DNA of 47,132 nt from positions 1 to 47,132 of the forward strand of contig NZ_JAGINM010000038.1 in NCBI RefSeq assembly GCF_017876095.1, written 5' to 3'. Of the stretch, positions 7,797 through 15,542 are shown piece after piece (position 1 is the stretch's first letter; each line of letters opens with the position of its first letter). A program made the translations under genes and the position numbers. The notes under the pieces are model-generated. The model did no database searches and was not told the origin of the DNA. It saw nothing but the letters and a program-made list of their open reading frames with translations. The DNA comes from Azospirillum agricola (GTDB lineage: Bacteria > Pseudomonadota > Alphaproteobacteria > Azospirillales > Azospirillaceae).

Positions 7797-8888
7797 TCAG
7801 TCGATGGACAGGCGCATCGCCTTTACGCGCCGTTCGCGCTCCTCACGGGCGGCCGCGTCCGCATCGGCGGCATCGTCCGGCGCCGCCGGCGTCGTGCTGG
7901 CCTTCGTCGCGCCGATCAGGTCGACCACGGCCTTGATGTCGGCTTCGCTGGCGGCTGACAGCGTGCGGCCGGCCTTCACGATCGCCCCGAAGCTCTTCAG
8001 CTGCGCCGCCGTGGCCGCCTTCTCGCCGCCGGCTTTCGCCAGCAGCTCGGACACCTCCTCGGCCGTCATGGCGATCAGCGCCTCGCCGAGCTGGCGCATC
8101 GCGTCGGCCAGCATGCCGGGGACCGCGCTGCCGTCGCCCTCGTAATCGGCCTCCCAATCGGCGTTGCTGTGGATGTAGCCGAGGCTCGACAGCAGGTTCG
8201 CGAGGCTGGCGACGTCATAGAGGCCCTTCACCGCCAGCTTCGGGGCATCGCGCGTCACCAGCTGCTTGGTGACGAGGCCATCATCCTCGAGCTGCCAATC
8301 CCGCCCGACGATGAACAGGCCACCAGAGGCCCGCGCCTCCAGCCAATCCTTCCGGATCTGCGCCACGGCGTCCTTGGAGAGCTCCGCGGGCACGCGCAGG
8401 ACCGCCGGCCGGCCCCACACTCCGGCATCCAGCGCGCGCTCCACCACCAGCGCGTCGGCGTGGCAGGGGATGGTGACGAAGCTGAACTCCATCAGGTCGC
8501 AGCGCGTGAACTCCACGCCGCCGTCCTTCCGCGGCTTCGCCTCCAGCGGGTCGAAGCCGATCGACACGCCCTTGATCCCGCCGGATTTGACCATCCGGCA
8601 AATGCGGTCGGCCGTTTCATCGACGCCTTCTGGGAAGAACTCCACCAGGGCCTCGGTCAGATCGCCCTTGGGGATCAGCTCAATGGCGTTGCCGACCGGG
8701 AAATCCTTCTTGTGATTCCACAGCACCACCGGGTTCTTCTGGTAATTGTCGAACCCGATCCCCTTCTGGACGACGACGTCGCCGGCGCGGTCAACCGTGC
8801 CGGCGGAAATGACGACGCGGACCTGGCGCGGGCCGAGGCCGTCCCCGCTGGTGACCGTGCCCCCGATGAATTTGCGCTTCAGGTCCAT
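7797..8888 (-). CDS. HK97-family prohead protease (peptidase U35)
   Basis: The N-terminal about 170 residues form the herpesvirus-assemblin-like serine protease domain. Visible motifs are the catalytic His in VLWNHKKD and the catalytic Ser in MEFSFVTIPCHADAL, with VSIGFDP just before it. The C-terminal about 190 residues are helical and may act as a scaffold. Total length is 363 residues, longer than the minimal protease. It cleaves the capsid delta domain during prohead maturation. It lies between portal and capsid genes as expected. Confidence 0.92.
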   Translation of the reverse strand: MDLKRKFIGGTVTSGDGLGPRQVRVVISAGTVDRAGDVVVQKGIGFDNYQKNPVVLWNHKKDFPVGNAIELIPKGDLTEALVEFFPEGVDETADRICRMVKSGGIKGVSIGFDPLEAKPRKDGGVEFTRCDLMEFSFVTIPCHADALVVERALDAGVWGRPAVLRVPAELSKDAVAQIRKDWLEARASGGLFIVGRDWQLEDDGLVTKQLVTRDAPKLAVKGLYDVASLANLLSSLGYIHSNADWEADYEGDGSAVPGMLADAMRQLGEALIAMTAEEVSELLAKAGGEKAATAAQLKSFGAIVKAGRTLSAASEADIKAVVDLIGATKASTTPAAPDDAADADAAAREERERRVKAMRLSID

Positions 8889-9002
8889 GCCCTACCCCTT
8901 TCCCAGAGTTGCCCGTGACCGCCGGCGGAGCTATGCTGCACACGCGGTCCGTGAAATCGGTTCGGCCGTTCAGTGACGGGGGGACCTTCGGGTCCAGCAC
9001 GC
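8889..9002. other. Short gap between portal and protease genes
   Basis: No gene or clear element is visible in these 114 bases. The start of the protease gene at 8888 is preceded by AAAGGGGTAGGGC on the minus strand, a strong purine-rich ribosome site. Confidence 0.4.
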
Positions 9003-10865
9003 TCACGTCACGGGCCGCGAATACATCGTCAGCATCGTCTCGCGCTTGCGCCCGGTCAGCACCTCGGCGACGTAGGTGTATTCGACCCCGTCGATCCTCT
9101 TCCCGTAGCGCAGCACATCCCGCCCCAGCTTGCTCTTGCCGGCCGCCTCGATGCTGTCCGGCTTGGACACGATCGCCGGAATGTGGCGGAAATCCTCCTG
9201 GACGATCGCCCGCTGTCCGCGCTTCGCCTCGGATTTCGCGTTGCCATGGTGCTTGATGGCGTGGCGGACGCCGTAGGTGTCGACCGTGCGCTGGTAGCCC
9301 GCCAGCGACAGGCCGGTGGCCTTCAGCACGTCGTCGGCGTTTCCGACCAGGCCGAGCTCGACCACCGCCTGGCTGTTGCCGGGCTTGGCCGCCGCTTCGA
9401 ACAGATCGAGGAGCGCACCGCCGGTCCGGGCCCACCGCCCGCGCTCATCGCGTGGCTGGTCCTCATGCCCCTTGGTCACCCCGCCAGAAAAAGGGAACTG
9501 CGCCACCCCCGAGGCGCCCTTGTCGAGCCGTTCGCTGTCCGCGGGGCGGCCGGCGCCGTCGGGTGCCGAGCCGGAGGCGTGGCTGCCGGTGGCCGCCATG
9601 TTGGTCGGCGCCATCAGGACGTCGCCGCCCTCGATCGGCGGCAGCGACCGATCGAAGACCCACCGCGCCTCGTTCTGCGTCAGGATCCCGCCGTTGTAGC
9701 CCTGGCGCGCCGTTGCCATGCGGGTCGACGGGTCGGCCCGGAACAGGTCCGACAGGTCGAAGTCCACCTCCAACCCCTGCTCCGCCAGCTGGAAATGGAA
9801 ATCCAGCCGGCGCTCCCACCGGGTGAAGCGCGGCGACAGCGTGTTGTCGAGATAGTCGCTGTCCTGCGCCTGCATGTTGCTGTTCGTCGCGCCCTTCACC
9901 TGCGCCACCTTGTGCGGCGGCATGCGGAAGAACCGGCAGATATCCTCCACCTGGAAATTGCGGCTGGCCAGGAACTCCATGTCGGTCGACTTCAGCGACA
10001 GGGTTTCCGGCTTCAACCCCTGCTCGAGCACCGCGGTGCCGCCTTGCCGGCCGAGGCCCCCGTTCAGCTCTTCCCACTCGGCCTTGATGCGCTTGGCGGC
10101 CGGCTCCGACAGCTCCTTGTCGGTGACCAGCACCACCGACGGCTTAGCGCCGTTCGCCATCCAGGCCGAGGCCACCTGCTCCTGCGCCATCGACAGCCCG
10201 ATGGCGTCGGCCGCGAAGCCAATTCGCGATGAGCCGTAGAGCATGCTGAAGCCGACGTCCTGCAGATGCAGCACGTATTCCGCTGGCACCGTCAGGCTGC
10301 CGGTCTGGCGGAACAGCCGGTCGAAGAGCGACCGCTCGACGTTGCCGGCCGTGGCGAAGCGGTAGAACACCGAGCCGTCGACCGCCTCCAGCACCGTCAC
10401 CTTGTCGGCGTTCATCGGGATCCACTGCGCCGGATTTCCGCGCCGGTCGGTCAGGATCACCGCGTAGGCGTTGCTCTTCAGGCCCAGGCACCGCTCCATC
10501 ATGCCGGCGAACTGGTTCCAGTCCTGGTACTGGTTCGGCCGGACGAAGCGCCGGGCGACCGGATGGTCGGTCACCTCCACCCGCCCGCCGGGCAGGACAC
10601 GGCCGTCATCCAGCACCCGCGGCGGCAGCTTGCGGTACAGCTTGGGCACCGCGCGGGCCACGTCCTCGGCCGGGATGTTCACGCAGGCGAACACCGTGCT
10701 GACCTTCATGGCGGTGCCCTGAGACACCGCCAAGCCCACCGCCGACTTGGTGGTCAGCAGCGGCATCCAGCCGGCGGTGCGGCCGGCCGCGACCGCGCTG
10801 CCGTCGGCAGCGGCCGCGGCCGACTTGCGCACCGGCGCCACCATGCCGCCGAACAGGCCTCGCAT
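9003..10865 (-). CDS. Portal protein, HK97 family, with C-terminal PBECR-type nuclease domain
   Basis: Residues about 1-430 are an HK97-type portal protein (NQYQDWNQFAGMMERCLGL, AEYVLHLQDVGF, RFFRMPPHKVAQVKG). A linker with RDERGRWARTGG follows at about 470. The last about 130 residues form a separate domain (RHAIKHHGN, GQRAIVQEDFRHIPAIV, VEYTYVAEVLTGRKRETMLTMY). This resembles the phage-Barnase-EndoU-ColicinE5/D-RelE-like nuclease families, probably PBECR3, known as fusions to portal or minor head proteins. The 620-residue length is well above a plain portal. The start overlaps the stop of the upstream 65-residue membrane protein as ATGA. Confidence 0.93.
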   Translation of the reverse strand: MRGLFGGMVAPVRKSAAAAADGSAVAAGRTAGWMPLLTTKSAVGLAVSQGTAMKVSTVFACVNIPAEDVARAVPKLYRKLPPRVLDDGRVLPGGRVEVTDHPVARRFVRPNQYQDWNQFAGMMERCLGLKSNAYAVILTDRRGNPAQWIPMNADKVTVLEAVDGSVFYRFATAGNVERSLFDRLFRQTGSLTVPAEYVLHLQDVGFSMLYGSSRIGFAADAIGLSMAQEQVASAWMANGAKPSVVLVTDKELSEPAAKRIKAEWEELNGGLGRQGGTAVLEQGLKPETLSLKSTDMEFLASRNFQVEDICRFFRMPPHKVAQVKGATNSNMQAQDSDYLDNTLSPRFTRWERRLDFHFQLAEQGLEVDFDLSDLFRADPSTRMATARQGYNGGILTQNEARWVFDRSLPPIEGGDVLMAPTNMAATGSHASGSAPDGAGRPADSERLDKGASGVAQFPFSGGVTKGHEDQPRDERGRWARTGGALLDLFEAAAKPGNSQAVVELGLVGNADDVLKATGLSLAGYQRTVDTYGVRHAIKHHGNAKSEAKRGQRAIVQEDFRHIPAIVSKPDSIEAAGKSKLGRDVLRYGKRIDGVEYTYVAEVLTGRKRETMLTMYSRPVT

Positions 10866-11062
10866 CAGCCGTCACCCCGCGCGGCCATCGTCCGCGACAG
10901 CTGGGAGACGCCGGCGATCACCAGCCCCCCGCCGACGATGAAGCCGGCCGGCGGCCAGGCCAGCCACGCGCCATAGGCGACCGAGGCGGCGCCGGCGACG
11001 CCGGTCAGGTCGAGCAGGATCACGCCCACCGCCGCGGCGGTGCGCTCCAACAGCTTCTTCAT
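10865..11062 (-). CDS. Small membrane protein between terminase and portal
   Basis: This 65-residue protein starts MKKLLERTAAAV at 11062. It has two predicted transmembrane segments (about residues 8-30 and 36-54) with a Pro/Pro/Gly turn between them. It starts 12 bp after the terminase stop and its stop overlaps the portal start, so it is translationally coupled. A two-helix hairpin of this size could be holin-like, but the location among head genes is unusual for a holin and I do not assign one. Confidence 0.6.
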   Translation of the reverse strand: MKKLLERTAAAVGVILLDLTGVAGAASVAYGAWLAWPPAGFIVGGGLVIAGVSQLSRTMAARGDG

Positions 11063-11073
11063 GACGATGTCCC

Positions 11074-12780
11074 CTAGAACTTGCGGAGGCCGCGGTCCTC
11101 GTAGACCGACCGCTTCGCTTGCGGGTTGCGCTCCATCAGGACGGCGGCGTTCAGCATCGCCATCAGCGGATCGATCTTCGCCTTGCCCGAGGCCTGCTTG
11201 GTGATCAGGAAGGCGTTGCGGGTCGGCTCCACCTTGGCGTTGCTGACGGACCAGTTCAGCAGCGGCTGGCCCGCGTGGACGAAGGAGCCGTCGATCACCT
11301 TGCGCTCCACCGTCTTGATGGTGCCGCTGAGCTTGTAGCCCTGCGAGATGCCTTCGATCAGCCCGTTTTCTTGGGTGACGTCGATCACGTCCAGGGCGTC
11401 GACGAGGGCGCCGATGCCGATCACGTCCAGGCCGATGCCGGCGAAGAGCTGCGCCTTCTTGACCAGCTCGACCAGCTCGACCACCCCATCGATGTCCTCG
11501 GGGTAGTCGGTGATCACCTGTAGGTCCTCGTCCTTGACGAACCCCTCGTACCAGGTGGCGTTGATCTTCCGGCGCTCCAGCGCCACCGGGTGCGCCCACG
11601 CCTTGCACCAGGCCAGCCAGCGGCGTGTGATCTTCTCGCGCCCGATCGCGCCGAAGCCGAACAGATCGTCGGCGCCGCCGCCGTCGGCGCCGCAGGTCAC
11701 CACGTCGCACCGCTCCAGCATGCGCCGCAGGGTCAAGGCGCGGTCGACGTTCTGGGCCCGCAGCCAGTAGTCGGCGCCGGCCCAGCGGTCCGACCGCAGG
11801 GCCATGCCGATCTCGACGTTCAGGTGTTTCGCCAGGAAGCCCCGGACCGAATCCTCGCCATCCTGCAGCGCCTTGGCGTACTCCCGCTCCAGGAACTCGA
11901 CGTCGACCGAGGTGCCGAGGTTGGGGTTCGTGATGTAGAAATACGCCGGGTCCTTGTGCTTCTCCTCCTTCAGCAGGGCGTCCGGGAACTCGTAGATCAC
12001 CGGCAGGAACTTCCGGTCGGTGATCCGGCCATCCCGCACCCCGCGGGCGTAGAGGAGCTTGGTGCGGAAAACCCCGCGCGGCGGTTCGTCCGACTGGGTG
12101 GTCAGGTAGATGACGAACCCCTCCGGCCGGCTGGCCAACCCGCCGGTGGCCTCGCGCAGCATGTTCTCGGCGCCGTCCCGCTTGCCGAAGATCCAGAGCT
12201 CGTCGACCAGGATGCCCACGGCCTTCTTGCCGCCGACCGTATCGTTGTCGGCCGCCACCACCTTCAGCGTCGCGTTCGTCAGGCGGTGGGTGACCGTCCG
12301 GGTGTGCTCCTGCACCAGCAGCAGGTCGGAGAGCTCCGGATCCTTCCGGATCATGTCGCGGACCGGGTCGAAGCTGTTCTTGGCGATCTCGATGGTGGGC
12401 GCGAGAATGATGAACTCGGCCGATTCCCGCCAGTTCAGGATCAGCGCGGTCAGCATGATGCCGGCGGCGGTGGTCGATTTCGTGTTCTTCTTGCTGATCA
12501 GCAGGAAGAACTCATTGACCAAGCGGCGGCCGCTGTCCGGATCGTAGGCGCCGAAGATCGACGCCACGAAGTCCTTCACCCACGGGCGGGCGGCGTCCGC
12601 CATCATCGGGCTGCCCGGAGCGTCGACGACGCGCAGGCCGTTGAAGACGTCCATGGCGGCCGCGGCCTCGCCTGGGAACAGGGGCGCGAACGGCACCAGG
12701 CTCTCCGACGCCACGATGCGCCGCTCCCAGTCCGGGCACGCGGTGCTCCAGACCGGCTGACCGTCGAAGGGCGCCGTCAT
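11074..12780 (-). CDS. terL: Terminase large subunit
   Basis: This 568-residue packaging ATPase/nuclease has a deviant Walker A (LLISKKNTKSTTAAG, about residues 92-106), a Walker B (AVGILVDELW, about 190) and the C-terminal RNase H-like nuclease with CGADGGGADDLFGFG and LDVIGIGALVDAL supplying acidic residues. It belongs to the HK97/Terminase_1 type. The start overlaps the stop of the small subunit gene by one base. With the adjacent HNH gene it suggests packaging of cohesive-ended DNA. Confidence 0.95.
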   Translation of the reverse strand: MTAPFDGQPVWSTACPDWERRIVASESLVPFAPLFPGEAAAAMDVFNGLRVVDAPGSPMMADAARPWVKDFVASIFGAYDPDSGRRLVNEFFLLISKKNTKSTTAAGIMLTALILNWRESAEFIILAPTIEIAKNSFDPVRDMIRKDPELSDLLLVQEHTRTVTHRLTNATLKVVAADNDTVGGKKAVGILVDELWIFGKRDGAENMLREATGGLASRPEGFVIYLTTQSDEPPRGVFRTKLLYARGVRDGRITDRKFLPVIYEFPDALLKEEKHKDPAYFYITNPNLGTSVDVEFLEREYAKALQDGEDSVRGFLAKHLNVEIGMALRSDRWAGADYWLRAQNVDRALTLRRMLERCDVVTCGADGGGADDLFGFGAIGREKITRRWLAWCKAWAHPVALERRKINATWYEGFVKDEDLQVITDYPEDIDGVVELVELVKKAQLFAGIGLDVIGIGALVDALDVIDVTQENGLIEGISQGYKLSGTIKTVERKVIDGSFVHAGQPLLNWSVSNAKVEPTRNAFLITKQASGKAKIDPLMAMLNAAVLMERNPQAKRSVYEDRGLRKF

Positions 12781-13400
12781 CAGCCGTTGTCCACCACGAG
12801 CTTCGGCGGTGGGCGCGGGGCGTAGCGGCCGCGGCCGGCCTCCGCCGCCGCCTCCTGCCGCTGCTCCTTCTTCCCGACCTTCTTCTTGCTGGCGCCGGCC
12901 TCGCCGAGCAGCTCCAGGACCTGGGCGATCGTCTTCAACGTCAGCGACCGCGCCGGCAGGCTGACCGCCTTCAGCATGGCCGAACGCCGCCGCCCGCTGC
13001 GATCGCCCTGCGTCTCGTCATGGATCGCGTCCTCGATGTCGTCGAGCTGCGACGTGGTCGTGTCCAGCTCGTGCAGCTGCCGGCGCACGAGCTCGCGCAC
13101 ATGGTCCGCCAGCTCGACCGGAACGACCGGCGCCGCCGCGGCGGAGGAGGCGGTGCCGTCCGCCGGTGGAAGCTGCGGCCGCACCGGCGGCAGGATCTCG
13201 GGTTCCGGCTGGCGATCCTGCTGGTGCGCACCGTGGTGCGCGGGTGCGCACCCGGTGCGCACCCAGCCGGCCTCGCCGGCCTTCTTCCGGATCGCCGCCT
13301 CGGACACCCCGTGCTTCGCCGCCAGGGCCCGATTGCTATAGTTCCCAGTGCGATAGTCGGCCTCGATGGCCGACCAATCGATGTCTTTGCGCTTCGTCAT
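12780..13400 (-). CDS. Terminase small subunit-like DNA-binding protein
   Basis: Residues 1-47 contain a helix-turn-helix (DWSAIEADYRTG, NRALAAKHGVSEAAIRKKAGEAGW) typical of TerS. A His/Pro-rich linker with three copies of a palindromic decamer in the DNA follows. The C-terminal half is helical (ELADHVRELVRRQLHELD, oligomerisation-like) and ends in a basic tail. Its location immediately upstream of terL and its 206 residues fit the small subunit, which recognises the packaging site. Confidence 0.8.
   Translation of the reverse strand: MTKRKDIDWSAIEADYRTGNYSNRALAAKHGVSEAAIRKKAGEAGWVRTGCAPAHHGAHQQDRQPEPEILPPVRPQLPPADGTASSAAAAPVVPVELADHVRELVRRQLHELDTTTSQLDDIEDAIHDETQGDRSGRRRSAMLKAVSLPARSLTLKTIAQVLELLGEAGASKKKVGKKEQRQEAAAEAGRGRYAPRPPPKLVVDNG
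13223..13263. repeat. Cluster of three GGTGCGCACC palindromes
   Basis: Exact copies occur at 13223-13232, 13243-13252 and 13254-13263, inside the linker-coding part of terS. More exact copies occur at 14181, 14199, 14989, 15249 and 20676, with partial GTGCGCAC copies at 13424 and 13847. The decamer is a perfect palindrome. Confidence 0.8.
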
Positions 13401-13524
13401 GGGCTACCGCGCCCCCCGCGAAAGTGCGCACCTGGAATCGCCCAGGGGAAAAATAATCTGCGCGTGAGACCCATACCGGTAGGGCGGGCAGGCCCCTCGG
13501 TCCGGATCCAAACCCCCTCCCCCC
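13401..13524. other. Gene-free gap, candidate packaging (cos) region
   Basis: No gene is seen in these 124 bases between the HNH gene and terS. The gap holds one copy of GTGCGCAC (13424-13431), a GGGGAAAAATAATC stretch and a C-rich tract. Cos sites commonly lie beside terS in phages with an HNH gene next to the terminase, so this is a reasonable candidate. No nicking site can be identified by eye. Confidence 0.3.
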
Positions 13525-13562
13525 TCAGAGCCCGCCCAGCCGCCGGCGGCGGGCCTCTGAGG
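13523..13562. terminator. Stem-loop at the end of the HNH gene
   Basis: CCTCAGAG-CCCGCC pairs with GGCGGGC-CTCTGAGG with one bulge, overlapping the last codons of the HNH gene. There is no clear U-tract, so it may be a mRNA 3' stabiliser or a structural element near the packaging site. Confidence 0.45.
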
Positions 13563-13902
13563 TCTTGCGGGCATGGCACCCACCCGACGCCCCATCCGCG
13601 TGCTGGCGGCCGTCGCCGCCCGCCCTGGCGCACAGCAGCTGGACGTTGGCCGGATCCAGCTCGGCGCCGCCGTCCCGCCGCTCGTGGATGTGGTCGCCGA
13701 TCAGCTTGACCGGCGCGCCATCGTCCTCGTGCGTCTTGCCGCAGCGCTCGCACCGGCGGCCGCGCACCTGGATGGCCCGCTCGACGAGCTGCTGCCACGC
13801 CGAGGACACCAGGACCGCGTCGGGCTGCTTCGGCGCCGGGCGCGCGGTGCGCACGTCCATGGGCGTGAGGCGCGGCTTCAGCACTATCAGGCGCTTGCTC
13901 AT
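13525..13902 (-). CDS. HNH endonuclease beside terminase
   Basis: This 125-residue protein has the HNH layout: CERCG zinc pair (about residue 52), DHIHERRDGG (catalytic His, about 72), DPANVQLLC and a final CHARKT. Zinc-binding HNH proteins next to terminase genes are known to work with the terminase in cos cleavage and DNA packaging. The start MSKRL at 13902 is preferred over an in-frame GTG at 13908; it overlaps the end of the upstream gene. Confidence 0.88.
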   Translation of the reverse strand: MSKRLIVLKPRLTPMDVRTARPAPKQPDAVLVSSAWQQLVERAIQVRGRRCERCGKTHEDDGAPVKLIGDHIHERRDGGAELDPANVQLLCARAGGDGRQHADGASGGCHARKTSEARRRRLGGL

Positions 13903-13904
13903 GG

Positions 13905-14132
13905 TCACACCCGCCCGCCGAGCTGTCGGTCCGTGGCATAGAGCGCAGCGTGCGCATCCAGCCGGGCCTCGAACGTGTCGATCGCGGCCTGCCGGGCCGC
14001 CTGGATGCGAGCCGGATCACCCACGGTCAGCGCCGCCTTGAACAGCAGCAGATGTGCGTCGAAGGCGAGATCGCTGGCCACGCTGGCGTTGGCCGCCTGC
14101 TGAAGGATGGGGTTGATGGTGGGGGTGGTCAT
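13905..14132 (-). CDS. Small hypothetical protein
   Basis: This 75-residue all-helical protein starts MTTPTINPIL at 14132, just after the stop of the small membrane protein gene. It contains AFDAHLLLFKAALTVGDPARIQAARQAAIDTFEARLDAHAAL, a heptad-like helical pattern. Function unknown. It overlaps the HNH gene by a few bases. Confidence 0.6.
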   Translation of the reverse strand: MTTPTINPILQQAANASVASDLAFDAHLLLFKAALTVGDPARIQAARQAAIDTFEARLDAHAALYATDRQLGGRV

Positions 14133-14133
14133 G

Positions 14134-14304
14134 TCAGGCCTCCCGATCCGGCCGCCACCGGCGATAAACACGAGGGACATGGTGCGCACCGAGCTGGTGG
14201 TGCGCACCTGCGCACCGCCCCAGATGGATGGCCAGAGCGACCAGCGCGCCAACGCCGACAGCACAGACCAGCGCCAGCGTCAGGATGGCTTGGGTGAGGG
14301 TCAT
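14134..14304 (-). CDS. Short membrane protein
   Basis: A 56-codon frame starts at 14304 (MTLTQAILTLALVC). It encodes one strongly hydrophobic helix (about residues 4-30) followed by a His/Arg-rich tail. Its stop is one base before the next start codon, which supports real translation. The tail is partly encoded by two GGTGCGCACC palindromes. Function unknown. Confidence 0.5.
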   Translation of the reverse strand: MTLTQAILTLALVCAVGVGALVALAIHLGRCAGAHHQLGAHHVPRVYRRWRPDREA

Positions 14305-14314
14305 GGGCAGCCCC

Positions 14315-14329
14315 GAGTTTACGATAATG
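14315..14329. repeat. 15-bp repeat GAGTTTACGATAATG, copy 1
   Basis: An exact copy of this 15-mer occurs at 15005-15019. Each lies just upstream of a minus-strand start codon (14304 and 14988). It may be a promoter or operator element, or a remnant of a duplicated leader. Confidence 0.55.
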
Positions 14330-14349
14330 ACGGGATCCGGCGGGTGAGG

Positions 14350-14988
14350 TCAGGCGTTCGCCAGATCCAGCGTGACCGATCGCCACGACGATTCCGGCGT
14401 GTCCCGGTGGTAGAACCGGACGTAGGTCTTCGTGCCAGCCACCCGGATGCTGTCAGCGATGGCCTCCATTGCCCGCGCCCACCGGGCATCGGCAATGGAG
14501 ACACGGCGCAGAGCAAAGACACTTTCACGGGAGACTTGGCCTTCCTTATCAACGCGGAAAGCGTGATCGACAAGAACGCGGATGTTATCGTTCGCGTCCT
14601 TGCCCCATTCACCAATGCATTCGTCAATCAGCTGCTTGGCGACTTGGAGTTCAGGGCCAAACGTCAGGTGATCCGCAACGGCGACTTGAACCTTGAGCTT
14701 GCCGTCGAAGCTGGTGAAGGTCAGGTTTCCCTTCTTGCCGCCGCGCTTTGCGTCGTACTGATCGGCCAGGATCGCCAGGAAGGCGCCGACGTCGTTGAAG
14801 ACGCCCGCCTTGAAGGCGGCCAGCGTCGCAGCGAGGGATTCCGCCCGCTCCAGCAGCTCACGGACGAGCTGGTCCTCCAACAGGTCGGTGGCCTTCACCA
14901 AGCGCGCCGGGATCATGCGTCCCTTGGCGTCCTCGTAATACGCCGGCGGATCGGCGGTTTCGGCCGGCTTCTGAGCGTCCTGCGTCAT
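14350..14988 (-). CDS. DUF3164 family phage protein
   Basis: The 212-residue protein starts MTQDAQ at 14988. It contains YYEDAKGRMIPARLVKATDLLEDQLVREL, AILADQYDAKRGGKKGNLTF and LIDECIGEW, which match the DUF3164 family common in Mu-like and other transposable or temperate phages. The biochemical role is unknown. A palindromic decamer GGTGCGCACC abuts the start codon directly, leaving little ribosome-site sequence. An in-frame ATG at 15024 is an alternative start. Confidence 0.8.
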   Translation of the reverse strand: MTQDAQKPAETADPPAYYEDAKGRMIPARLVKATDLLEDQLVRELLERAESLAATLAAFKAGVFNDVGAFLAILADQYDAKRGGKKGNLTFTSFDGKLKVQVAVADHLTFGPELQVAKQLIDECIGEWGKDANDNIRVLVDHAFRVDKEGQVSRESVFALRRVSIADARWARAMEAIADSIRVAGTKTYVRFYHRDTPESSWRSVTLDLANA

Positions 14989-15004
14989 GGTGCGCACCAG
15001 TTCA

Positions 15005-15019
15005 GAGTTTACGATAATG
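15005..15019. repeat. 15-bp repeat GAGTTTACGATAATG, copy 2
   Basis: Second exact copy of the element at 14315-14329. On the minus strand it reads CATTATCGTAAACTC and is followed by TTACGA in inverse orientation, giving TTACGA...TCGTAA. Confidence 0.55.
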
Positions 15020-15035
15020 CCCATTTTCGTAAGCT

Positions 15036-15248
15036 TCAGACCGCGCCGGCCGAGGTTTTGCCGTGCTGCAGACCCTGCTCGTAGCCCGTCTTGAAGTCGA
15101 GATCGGCGGTGCCGCCACAGACCGCACAGCGATACTTCGAGAAGATCTGCCCGGGCGCGATCCGCTCGAAGCGGTGGCCCGGGCAGCCTTCCAGCGCCCC
15201 GAGATTGGCCTTCACGGCCGCCATCAGGGAGCGCGCATCGAGGGTCAT
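15036..15248 (-). CDS. Small zinc-ribbon protein
   Basis: The 70-residue protein starts at 15248. It has CPGHRFE and YRCAVCGG, giving a C-x2-H plus C-x2-C zinc-binding pattern, with a preceding helix. The start codon abuts a GGTGCGCACC palindrome, as in the DUF3164 gene. Such small zinc ribbons are frequent in early phage operons; the partner is unknown. Confidence 0.65.
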   Translation of the reverse strand: MTLDARSLMAAVKANLGALEGCPGHRFERIAPGQIFSKYRCAVCGGTADLDFKTGYEQGLQHGKTSAGAV

Positions 15249-15258
15249 GGTGCGCACC

Positions 15259-15540
15259 TTACGGCTTGGGGGGCCGGCCGGCGCGGAAGCGCGCGACCAG
15301 GTCCAGCACGAACCAGGCGAAGCGGCCGACGGCGAGCAGGACGCAGGCCCAGAAGGCCAGCTCCGCCGCGACGCCGTGCAAGGCGCCGTACCACGCCGGC
15401 ATCGTCCACACGGCGGTGGCCACGCCGCCATCGAGGACGGCTTGGCGGGTGTTGTAGACGTCGAACGGCAGGGTGCCGAAGGACGAGCCCAGGCCGTCGG
15501 CCGGGGCGCGGGGGGACAGGTCGACCATGGCGGTCCTCAT
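15259..15540 (-). CDS. Small membrane protein
   Basis: This 93-residue protein starts MRTAMVD at 15540 behind AGGATC. It has a hydrophobic segment of about 25 residues (AAELAFWACVLLAVGRFAWFVLDLVA) followed by a basic C-terminus (ARFRAGRPPKP), so one membrane helix with the basic tail in the cytoplasm. It starts 3 bp after the phosphoribosyltransferase stop. Function unknown. Confidence 0.6.
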   Translation of the reverse strand: MRTAMVDLSPRAPADGLGSSFGTLPFDVYNTRQAVLDGGVATAVWTMPAWYGALHGVAAELAFWACVLLAVGRFAWFVLDLVARFRAGRPPKP

Positions 15541-15542
15541 CG

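Noticed and set aside
11590..12825. 411-codon plus-strand frame over terL
   Set aside because: Shadow of the terminase; no motif or ribosome site.
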